Of a stretch of 30,768 nucleotides of DNA, positions 23,962-30,768 are shown one piece after another. This DNA is from Flavobacteriaceae bacterium (GTDB lineage Bacteria; Bacteroidota; Bacteroidia; Flavobacteriales; Weeksellaceae): positions 1 through 30,768 of the forward strand of contig JAISSC010000172.1 in assembly GCA_031273305.1 (NCBI GenBank), given 5' to 3'. The notes under the pieces are model-generated. The model saw nothing but the letters and a program-made list of their open reading frames with translations, made no database searches and had not been told where the DNA came from. Each line of letters opens with the position of its first letter. Within the stretch, counting starts at the first letter, position 1. The translations under genes and the position numbers were made by a program.

Positions 23962-25431
23962 CTATGGTGTTGTATTAATACCGTTATACTCTGCCCTATC
24001 TAACGCCCAGGCTAATACATTAGCAAACAAGATAGAATTAACTACATTGGTGGAGCCGAGATAATAACCATTTCCGGCAGCACCATAAGAAGGTCTAATA
24101 ACAGGCTTATAATCTGAATTTGTTGCAAATGGGTTATTGATATTAGAGGTAGGAATACCAGACTCAATATTTCCACTAGCTATAAAACCACCATCACCTA
24201 CCCAGAATAGATTTAAAGTATTATGTTTAAACATAGATACTCCTGCTGAATAGGACGTTGTAGTATTTAAAGCTGTTGATCCTGAATATGCTGTTATATC
24301 TCCTGCCGGCAAATTACTAAGATATATCCCTGTACCATCGTCGCCCCAAATTTTTCCTCTGATATCTCCAAAAGGCCCATTTAGAATAACATCATTATCA
24401 TTTGATAATTGATACAAACCTCCTGAGGGGGCGTGAGCTTGATAGCCAATTGCAGTATTATTAAAAATCTTTTCCATTAAATCTTCAACAATAGTCGTTT
24501 CAGCAAATAGAATAACTACCCCTCCTTGATTTAAATAATCTACCAAAGCGTTATTTGCAGCAGCAGTAAGGGAAAAACCATATCCGTAAATAACAATATC
24601 CGGTTTATCTATTGCTTTTAATGCAGTTTCAAGTGTAGATGCAGTATTAACTCTTTTATAATGATCAAATCCTTCTGTATTTATTTTGCTTTCATCAGTT
24701 GTACCAAAATTAATTGGAGCATCCATCATATTTCTTGAGGCTTGATCCCATGCACTGTATCCATATCCTGCTGTCACTTCAGCATGCAATACTTTCTTTC
24801 TTGGGATTATTGATCTTACATTTACAGTAGCAGTACAGGGGATACCATTAACGCTAATAGTTATTACATCATTAAGTTGTTTATGCTTGGGAGTACCTTG
24901 TCCCGGAACCCTGAGAGTATATTCACCGGAGTCTAAAAATGTCCCGCTGGTAAAAAAGTTATACCCGTTTGTGGTTCTGGCAATTACAGTATATTCACCA
25001 TCTGTTTTTACATTCAAAGGAATGATGAGATAATTAGATGAAGTTAATTCATCCCCCACATGGTATGTACCTTTTACTTCTATACCGGAACAATCAATAT
25101 CCTCAAAGGTAGCCTTGTCAGGCACTTCACCTGCAGGAAGGCTTCTCCATTCCTGTTTTGTACTGTCCCAGTAATTGAAACTGTTTTCTGTAGTGTTATA
25201 TATCAATAAACCGTTATCTAAGTAGGTAGTCGTCATTCCATCCCTTTGTTCTTCGGTTAAACGCGGAATAATGATTCCTTTACTTTGAACCTCAGATGAA
25301 GTGTCGGTCGGGTCTAGTTTTTCTGAAATATGTAATAAGGTATTGCTATTCGGTTCTTCTGTGTTGATACCCACTTGTGAGTAAGCTATGGAACCTAAAA
25401 TAATCGCTACTATTTCTATAATTTTTTTCAT
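23962..25431 (-). CDS. Secreted multidomain protein, paralog 2 (VGINT head, one beta-sandwich repeat, Rossmann-like C-terminus)
   Basis: A 489-residue exported protein related to the gene at 20683. It has a signal peptide 1-19 (ending AYSQ); a VGINTEEPNS head with a DNGLLIYN/NYWDS block (to about 105); a single beta-sandwich repeat (about 112-205) against two in paralog 1; and a C-terminal domain (210-489) with KPDIVIYG, GGVVILFAETT and WVGDGGFI. The frame continues to 25512, but the ATG at 25431 starts a normal signal peptide, so the 27 upstream residues are not used. The last ~80 bases resemble those of paralog 1 closely. No T9SS sorting domain. Function unknown. Confidence 0.78.
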   Translation of the reverse strand: MKKIIEIVAIILGSIAYSQVGINTEEPNSNTLLHISEKLDPTDTSSEVQSKGIIIPRLTEEQRDGMTTTYLDNGLLIYNTTENSFNYWDSTKQEWRSLPAGEVPDKATFEDIDCSGIEVKGTYHVGDELTSSNYLIIPLNVKTDGEYTVIARTTNGYNFFTSGTFLDSGEYTLRVPGQGTPKHKQLNDVITISVNGIPCTATVNVRSIIPRKKVLHAEVTAGYGYSAWDQASRNMMDAPINFGTTDESKINTEGFDHYKRVNTASTLETALKAIDKPDIVIYGYGFSLTAAANNALVDYLNQGGVVILFAETTIVEDLMEKIFNNTAIGYQAHAPSGGLYQLSNDNDVILNGPFGDIRGKIWGDDGTGIYLSNLPAGDITAYSGSTALNTTTSYSAGVSMFKHNTLNLFWVGDGGFIASGNIESGIPTSNINNPFATNSDYKPVIRPSYGAAGNGYYLGSTNVVNSILFANVLAWALDRAEYNGINTTP

Positions 25432-25477
25432 TTTATTATTAATTAAGTTGTTAAAAAATAAATTGTCAACATTATTA

Positions 25478-25888
25478 ATTACCGTATCTCTTTGTTTTTT
25501 ACTCCTAATCATTTATAAACTCATCAATGATTGAAAAAACCATCCTACATGAATCACTGAAACTTATGCTTTAAATACTTAATTTTCAGAAGATTGATTT
25601 ACAATTTTTACCAAACCAAAATGAACTTATTTATTTATGCAAATGTACAATAAAAATATGTCAGTATTATTTGAACTCCAATAGATTTTTCTTATTCGTT
25701 AATAATTAATCAAAAATATCATGATTTTTATCATGTATTATCTGATTACCGTATCTCTTTGTTATTCTTCCAAAGATTGAACTGCAATTTTTACTCCGGC
25801 TAAAACGAACTTACTTTTGCAAATTTACGATAAAAACACGTTAGTATTACTTGAACTCTAATAGATTTTTCTTATACAACAATAATTA
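25478..25888. repeat. Imperfect direct repeat upstream of paralog 2
   Basis: 25590-25708 and 25773-25888 align over about 115 bases (shared blocks GATTTTTCTTAT, CAGTATTA/TAGTATTA and TTTTTACC/TTTTTACT). A separate identical 19-base run ATTACCGTATCTCTTTGTT occurs at 25478 and 25745. Each long copy carries a minus-strand -7 element: TACATTTG (25647-25640) and TAAATTTG (25827-25820). Both point toward the gene at 25431 but lack a clear -33 box. Confidence 0.7.
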
Positions 25889-25982
25889 TCAATAATATGA
25901 TATAAAAAGTATCCATTAGAATATAGTGTCTAAAAAATATTCTTATTTTTATTCATCAGGTATTACTTTATCAGTTATTATA

Positions 25983-26127
25983 TAACCTAAATGTGAGTTC
26001 GGGATAAGCCATTATAATTTTTTGGATTGCGTTTGTAGAAACGTCCCAATTTGGGCGTCTCCACCCATTGCAAACGAAATGCAGCAACCTTGTGACTGAT
26101 ATTTCTTATCCCGAACTCAAGTTAATA
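25983..26127. repeat. MITE-like element with 14-bp terminal inverted repeats
   Basis: GAGTTCGGGATAAG at 25995-26008 and CTTATCCCGAACTC at 26105-26118 are perfect inverted ends about 145 bases apart overall. The interior holds a GACGTCCC hairpin (26035-26064) and no gene. The same end occurs singly at other places in the window. It lies in the gap between the second secreted protein and the adhesin-like gene. Confidence 0.7.
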
Positions 26128-26134
26128 TACTATA

Positions 26135-26215
26135 ACCTGTATTTGCTAACCGCAGGTGAAGCAATCTAAATTATTGCGAGCGTAGCGAAGTTTAGTGACG
26201 AAGTTGAATTTATTT
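26135..26215. repeat. REP-like remnant
   Basis: GAAGCAATCT...ATTGCGAGCGTAGCGAAG is a common small extragenic element pattern in Bacteroidota and other phyla, and partly matches 23811-23835. The remaining bases to 26320 are AT-rich without features. Confidence 0.35.
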
Positions 26216-26320
26216 ATATAATCTCACTTATAAAATCAGGATATGACACCAATATTATATACTTGCAGAGTTTATAAAACCCAATAAACACTAATATCTT
26301 TTTATTTTTTACACGTTTAG

Positions 26321-26349
26321 TTGTTTTTTATTAATTTTTCTTACATTTG
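26321..26349 (+). promoter_or_regulatory. Promoter of the adhesin/pseudo-papain unit
   Basis: TTG (26321-26323), an 18-base spacer and TACATTTG (26342-26349) form a good Bacteroidota promoter. The -7 box is 31 bases before the chosen ATG at 26380. Confidence 0.7.
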
Positions 26350-26379
26350 TAAAGTTTATTTAACAAAATGTGTGATCTT

Positions 26380-28203
26380 ATGAAAAAAATTATATTCTCT
26401 GGTCTGTTTATGGCTTTTTCCATCTTTAACAGCCAAACCATTGTAAGTTATGATTTTAATAACGGAAGCCTTTCCGGTTGGACACTTCTTGATGAAGACA
26501 GTGACGGAAATAACTGGGAAGCAACGGATATTATTGATTATAACGAAAATATTCTATTTGAAGGAGTATTGGCTTCATGGTCTTATTCTACCGAAGAAAA
26601 TGAGTCTTTAAATCCTGATAATTGGGCAATAACTCCCGCCATTGATCTATCTAATTATCCCGTCGGGACTAAGATCCTTTTGAAGTGGAAAGTTATAGGT
26701 ACAGACCCTGATTGGTCTGAGGAACATTATAGTGTTTATGTTGCATCCGGCAATAATAATAAAACTGATTTCTTAAACAGTTCTCTGACATTTTCAGAAA
26801 CCCTGCCTGAAGGAACCGAAAGTTTTCTGGACAGATCACTTGATATTTCTTCTTTTGCAGGACAAACCGTTTATCTGGCTTTTAGACACCACGATTCTTC
26901 TGATGAACTTGCTATTGCAATAGACGATATTACAATAGAACAGGTAGATTGTCTGGATATAATTTCCAATGTTTCCTCAACTACAACTATTGACACCGCA
27001 ACACTTTCATGGTCGGGCACATTAGATACTTACTATCTATATCTTGCGGATATTAATCAAACATTTGAAATCCCATATAGCATTGTTCCTGTTCTTATTT
27101 CCGGAATTTTTTATCCGGGAACTACTTATGAGTATTATCTAAGCGGAAAATGTTCTGAATCAAGTTACGCAGAATGGCAGGGACCTTTTTATTTTACAAC
27201 AAAAGACCAGGTACAAGATATAAAAGTAATAGACATTACCTCGAATTCGGCTAAGGTTACATGGACAGGTATAAACAGCAATAAATACGATATAGTATAC
27301 GGAGGTACTGATGGAGTAGACCTAACTCATCAAGAAGGTATTGTAAATGAATTTTATGAAATTACAGGGTTAGACGAATTAAAAGGATATGAGGTATATG
27401 TAAGAGGTTATTATAACAATGTTCCGGATATTTGGTATGGTCCTGTTACATTTACAACCACCGGAACTGTGGTTCCTGCATCTCTGGATTATATTACAGG
27501 GTTTGAAGATTTTACTGATAACCAAATGTGGACTACGTATGTAGAATCAGGAGACGAATGGGAAATAAAATCTCAGTCGGGTTATGCCCATTCAGGGTCT
27601 AATTATGCAACTTGCTTTTCAGAAGGTAATGACTCGTGGTTCTTTTCAAGAGGAATAAATTTAGAAAAAGATAAAACAATAAAAATCTCTTTTTATTATC
27701 GTGCATATGATTCAGATTATCCGGAAGATATTAAAGTTACCATCGGACAACAACCAAGTGTCTCCGGTCAAACTACTACGTTAGCCAATATTACAAATAT
27801 AACCGATGAAGAGTATATTGAGAAGGTTATTTATTATACTCCTAATTCTACAGGAGTTCATTACCTGGGATTTCATTCTTATTCAGAAGACGGTTGGTAT
27901 ATATTGTTAGATGACCTAAGTGTTACATTGGATAATATGGGAACGGAAGATGTTGATGTTTTAAAAGGAGATTTATTCAAAATTTATCCTAATCCGGCGA
28001 AAGAAGAATTACGACTAACCATATCAGATAAATACAACCTGTCGGCTACTAAGGTAGTAATTACGGATATATCGGGAAAAATAATCAGAACTTTTAATTA
28101 CGCAGATTCATCTTATGATGTGTCCGGGTTATCAGCAGGGGTTTATATAATCACTGTTTCTGATGGTAAGATCAAAGAGACCAAAAAATTAATTAAACAA
28201 TAA
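26380..28203 (+). CDS. T9SS-exported adhesin-like protein (choice-of-anchor J, Fn3, sorting domain)
   Basis: A 607-residue surface or released protein. A signal peptide (MKKIIFSGLFMAFSIFNSQ) starts at 26380; an earlier ATG at 26368 would add four residues (MCDL) and spoil the signal. Order: a cleaved-adhesin/choice-of-anchor-J jelly-roll (about 20-185; FNNGSLSGWTLLDED, WAITPAIDL, AIAIDDITIEQ); two Fn3-like domains (about 190-360); a second jelly-roll (about 370-525; GFEDF, DSWFFSRGINL, WYILLDDLSV); and a T9SS type A sorting domain (about 535-607) starting with YPNPAK. No catalytic motif is visible. It is 31 bases from the following lipoprotein gene with no terminator between, so they form an operon. 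Confidence 0.88.
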   Translation: MKKIIFSGLFMAFSIFNSQTIVSYDFNNGSLSGWTLLDEDSDGNNWEATDIIDYNENILFEGVLASWSYSTEENESLNPDNWAITPAIDLSNYPVGTKILLKWKVIGTDPDWSEEHYSVYVASGNNNKTDFLNSSLTFSETLPEGTESFLDRSLDISSFAGQTVYLAFRHHDSSDELAIAIDDITIEQVDCLDIISNVSSTTTIDTATLSWSGTLDTYYLYLADINQTFEIPYSIVPVLISGIFYPGTTYEYYLSGKCSESSYAEWQGPFYFTTKDQVQDIKVIDITSNSAKVTWTGINSNKYDIVYGGTDGVDLTHQEGIVNEFYEITGLDELKGYEVYVRGYYNNVPDIWYGPVTFTTTGTVVPASLDYITGFEDFTDNQMWTTYVESGDEWEIKSQSGYAHSGSNYATCFSEGNDSWFFSRGINLEKDKTIKISFYYRAYDSDYPEDIKVTIGQQPSVSGQTTTLANITNITDEEYIEKVIYYTPNSTGVHYLGFHSYSEDGWYILLDDLSVTLDNMGTEDVDVLKGDLFKIYPNPAKEELRLTISDKYNLSATKVVITDISGKIIRTFNYADSSYDVSGLSAGVYIITVSDGKIKETKKLIKQ

Positions 28204-28234
28204 GTAAGTAATATATAAATTTAAAAAACCTATC

Positions 28235-30121
28235 ATGAAAAATTTAATAAAAAAATTATTGCTCTTGGCATTAGCTTCTTTTTTTACTTTAATTTCCTGT
28301 AATGAAGATGCTTTGGAAACTACGACTCCGGAAGAAGCCCCTGCTCGGGTCGTTGAATACGGAATGGGGTGGGTTCCTTCGGAAGAGTCTGATTGGGCAG
28401 ATGTTCCCGATTTTGAAGTAATCTCGTCCAAATATCAAAATAAGGCATCTGCTAATGGAAAAAATAGAATTATTAATTTCATTGAAACCCCTTTTGATCA
28501 GGGGAACTATGCCACCTCTACAGCCGTAGCCTTAGCAAGAGCTTACAGTGTCGTTTATAGAAATATGACAGGAATGCCTTATAAAAATCCGGGACTCTAT
28601 AAGGAAGACGCCAGAATTTTTAGCCCTGCTTATCTTTTTGTTACGACAAAAAAAACATTGAAAAACGGAAGCCCCGTATACAATATATCCAATCCGAAAG
28701 AAGGAATAAAGATCACGGATGCATCTAAAGTACTGGATACTGCAGGCATATGTGTAGAAGCTAGGTATCCTTATCCTAATACTGAGACTACCGGCAAGGT
28801 AGGAATAAAAAATCCTGCAAATCTTACAAACCCGGCTCCCTCTGGTCTAAGTGTATGGGCTAAGTTTAACCGGGGATTATTATTCATCAAATTAAAACAA
28901 AAGATCGAAAAAATTAAATCAGCAATAGATATTCAATCTCCTGTTGTTTTTGGAATGACTATCCCTTTAATAAAAGATACCCCTCCTCTTAGAAACGGGA
29001 AAATTCATTATGGAAAAACGGAATTAATTGAAGATTATAATAATTCTAATTTCACAGGAACAGACGAACAAGCAATGACAATTATTGGTTATGATGATAC
29101 TAAACAGGCATTTCTTGTTCAAAATTCGTGGGGAAAAACTTGGGGAGGTGAGGGAGAAGAAACCCCGGAAGGATGTTTTTGGTTAAAATATGATCTACTG
29201 AATTTTTCCTATAATGGAACATCGGTATTAGCTGATTTTTGTACCTTTGAGTACAAATCAGCACATCTTATGTATGCAGAAAACTCTTTTCTTTACGATT
29301 TCAGTGGATATAATTATCCGGGAACAAAATACCCTCCTGCAATATTATTGATTGGGCAACCTTTTTCGGGTACTTATCTTCCGGTCTTAAATATATTAAA
29401 AGGTCGCTATATTGAATATGCAAAAGATGTAATTATCCCTACTAATGCTGCTACCATAGAAATTCAACTTAAGATAAAAGACGGGTACATGGATACTTAT
29501 CAAAATTTAACAAATTATGATTTAGGAAACCGTACTTCAAGAGAAGTAAAAAAGGATAGGGTGCTTATTTTTTCCACACTTAGAGATAGGACATCAGAGT
29601 CATATTCAGGACTAACACCGGCAACAGGAGGAATACAATTGAGAATTTCGGAGAATGGAGACCTTATATTCCGATATGCATATGATACATTTGACAGTAC
29701 AATTATAGAAGATTTTTCATCTACGCCTGGAGGGAATGTAATTGAAAAGACAATATCGTCGACTGGTTTCGAGTTTGGAAAATGGAACACTCTGGGAATA
29801 AGCTATGGCAGTGATGGAGTATGGGTGAAAATTAACGGAGGATCATTTTACGGAGGAATTGAGGAGCAAATATTTAAAGCTCCAACTTCTTTAGGGGGAA
29901 ATACTCAGTTTAGAGTCGGTAGCAACATTATATCTTGGGATCATTGGAGAAATAGGTATTTATTATATATAGATAAATGGACAGGTCCGGTATATGGATT
30001 TCAATACGGTACAGAAATATTACGAGAGGAAGGATTTGAGGGATATGTAAAAGCATTCAGGGTTTCAAAAAACGAAAAAGACTGGGTTATTAGTAACTAT
30101 TGGGGCGGTGGTTCGCGTTAG
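28235..30121 (+). CDS. Surface lipoprotein with inactive papain-like (C1) domain and LamG-like domain
   Basis: A 628-residue lipoprotein. The lipobox ends LISC with Cys22, and the acidic residues right after (NED) resemble the surface-export signal of Bacteroidota lipoproteins. Residues ~80-340 have the outline of papain-family C1 peptidases. DQGNYATSTAVALARA (88-103) occupies the usual QGxCGSCWAF position, with Ser95 where the catalytic Cys should be. DEQAMTIIGYDD has Gln279 in place of the catalytic His. NSWGKTWGG keeps Asn297. It is therefore a likely pseudo-enzyme. A LamG/concanavalin-like domain follows (about 405-628; IEIQLKI, IQLRISENGDLIF, WNTLGISYG, VKAFRVSKN). A binding rather than cutting role, perhaps with the upstream adhesin, is inferred. 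Confidence 0.78.
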   Translation: MKNLIKKLLLLALASFFTLISCNEDALETTTPEEAPARVVEYGMGWVPSEESDWADVPDFEVISSKYQNKASANGKNRIINFIETPFDQGNYATSTAVALARAYSVVYRNMTGMPYKNPGLYKEDARIFSPAYLFVTTKKTLKNGSPVYNISNPKEGIKITDASKVLDTAGICVEARYPYPNTETTGKVGIKNPANLTNPAPSGLSVWAKFNRGLLFIKLKQKIEKIKSAIDIQSPVVFGMTIPLIKDTPPLRNGKIHYGKTELIEDYNNSNFTGTDEQAMTIIGYDDTKQAFLVQNSWGKTWGGEGEETPEGCFWLKYDLLNFSYNGTSVLADFCTFEYKSAHLMYAENSFLYDFSGYNYPGTKYPPAILLIGQPFSGTYLPVLNILKGRYIEYAKDVIIPTNAATIEIQLKIKDGYMDTYQNLTNYDLGNRTSREVKKDRVLIFSTLRDRTSESYSGLTPATGGIQLRISENGDLIFRYAYDTFDSTIIEDFSSTPGGNVIEKTISSTGFEFGKWNTLGISYGSDGVWVKINGGSFYGGIEEQIFKAPTSLGGNTQFRVGSNIISWDHWRNRYLLYIDKWTGPVYGFQYGTEILREEGFEGYVKAFRVSKNEKDWVISNYWGGGSR

Positions 30122-30162
30122 TTTATACGGCTTAGGCTTAGTTTTTTAATAAACAATAAAAG

Positions 30163-30250
30163 ACAGTTTCCAAGTTGTGGGGGGGGTATTATCCAAAAAA
30201 TATATACCTGGCTCAAGAGTTTTTAATGAGCAACACAACTTGGAAACTGT
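30163..30250 (+). terminator. Long stem structure ending the adhesin/lipoprotein unit
   Basis: ACAGTTTCCAAGTTGTG (30163-30179) and CACAACTTGGAAACTGT (30234-30250) are a perfect 17-bp inverted repeat. The 54-base interior can form two smaller stems (GGTAT/ATACC near 30185-30209; GCTCA 30211-30215 with TGAGC 30227-30231), giving a branched shape. An eight-G run is at 30179-30186. A-rich DNA precedes and TTTAATTTTT follows, fitting a terminator 40 bases after the last stop; a small mobile-element remnant is the alternative. Confidence 0.6.
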
Positions 30251-30376
30251 TTAATTTTTGAAACCATTCCCTTATCTTTCGCCATAGGCTCCCTACTCTC
30301 AGTTCCTGAACGAGTATTTTTACGCTTTAACTACGTTTTATTTAATTACCGATAAATCCTATTCTCTTAAACTATT

Positions 30377-30555
30377 TTAACCTGCGTTTGGGATAATAAA
30401 TTTAAAAAAGGTTCTACTCCGTATGTTTAAATAATTGAATTTTAAATGTATAAAAGAATCATCATCATTTGTTGTATACCTGACGGCATACCGGACACTA
30501 TGACGTTATACTTTTCTACCGAGCTTGAATCCCTGACGGGATTCGCAGGCGTAGA
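30377..30555 (-). repeat. Dispersed ~180-bp repeat, copy B
   Basis: Reverse complement of this stretch matches copy A (7722-7900) over nearly its whole length. Its left end carries the diverged family end TTAACCTGCGTTTGGGATAA. It lies beyond the lipoprotein gene in otherwise gene-free DNA. Confidence 0.8.
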
Positions 30556-30616
30556 TTAAGGACGTTTATTTATTCGTTCGTGGTGTACATCCCATCGGGA
30601 TGTTAGCTCGGTAGAA
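30514..30616. repeat. REP doublet (BIME-like)
   Basis: TTCTACCGAGC (30514-30524) and GCTCGGTAGAA (30606-30616) are perfect 11-bp inverted ends. Each lies beside a small hairpin (AATCCCTGACGGGATT and CATCCCATCGGGATG), the classic layout of REP pairs mobilised by REP-associated tyrosine transposases. No such transposase is in the window. The first half overlaps copy B. Confidence 0.65.
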
Positions 30617-30657
30617 TGAACAATCCCCCACCCATAATGGCACGCCGTCACCTTATA

Positions 30658-30687
30658 TTTGCATTATGATAAAAAGAGATAACTTTG
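30658..30687 (+). promoter_or_regulatory. Promoter at the right edge
   Basis: TTTG (30658-30661), 18 bases and TAACTTTG (30680-30687) fit the Bacteroidota promoter form. No ATG follows before the end of the window, so it probably serves a gene just outside to the right. Confidence 0.5.
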
Positions 30688-30768
30688 TAATATAATTAAC
30701 AGTAAAATTCAAAAAGGAAAGGAACCAAAACAGTAATCTATCACGCCGTAGAAAGAAGACTTATACAC

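Noticed and set aside
1..30768. tRNA, rRNA, transposase genes, CRISPR array or replication origin
   Set aside because: Reading both strands I found no tRNA-like cloverleaf ending in the usual arms, no rRNA block, no transposase motif and no regularly spaced repeat-spacer pattern.

Overview
The window looks like chromosomal DNA of an AT-rich member of the Bacteroidota, most likely class Flavobacteriia and plausibly near Weeksellaceae; genus and species cannot be fixed from sequence alone. The evidence is of three kinds. Several promoters have the Bacteroidota form (TTTG or TTG, 18-20 bases, TAnnTTTG). Two secreted proteins carry type IX secretion system (T9SS) C-terminal sorting domains, and one lipoprotein has acidic residues just after its lipobox cysteine. 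Gene families typical of this phylum are also present, including a carboxypeptidase-regulatory-like/plug/beta-barrel receptor, GbsR, an AbiE-like pair and secreted proteins opening with VGINT.

Layout. 1-1977: end of a urease maturation operon, with ureF (5' end cut off), ureG and ureD. 2040-2834: a lone DUF268-type methyltransferase on the other strand. 3280-5832: a large T9SS-exported metzincin protease. 6033-7611: a small alpha/beta hydrolase and a patatin phospholipase. 7950-12247: a regulated outer-membrane module of TetR repressor, small membrane protein, ECF sigma factor and beta-barrel receptor, in which the same operator palindrome occurs before the repressor and before the receptor. 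12476-13942: gbsR and an NAD(P)-binding epimerase-like gene, with a 28-bp palindrome over the promoter. 14103-15512: miaA, a ykvA-like gene and a small FeoB-associated Cys-rich protein that the usual length cut-off misses. 15610-18065: two toxin-antitoxin pairs back to back (ParE/RelE-type and AbiE-type). 18243-20529: aldo/keto reductase and rarA. 20683-25431: two paralogous secreted proteins flanking a hicAB locus. 26380-30121: a two-gene unit encoding a T9SS adhesin-like protein and a surface lipoprotein with a papain-like fold that has lost its catalytic Cys and His.

The spaces between genes hold a layered set of dispersed repeats. One family ends in GAGTTCGGGATAAG and occurs at least seven times, once as a compact inverted pair like a MITE. 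A roughly 180-bp module with this end occurs twice in opposite orientation (7722-7900 and 30377-30555). A hairpin of consensus GACGTCCCAATTTGGGCGTC occurs four times, and REP/BIME-like hairpins are also present. No transposase, rRNA, tRNA or CRISPR array was seen.

The items I would look at first are the pseudo-papain/adhesin unit (26380-30121), the paired secreted proteins with their duplicated upstream DNA (20683-25888), the TetR operator pair (7931 and 9879), and the repeat family.
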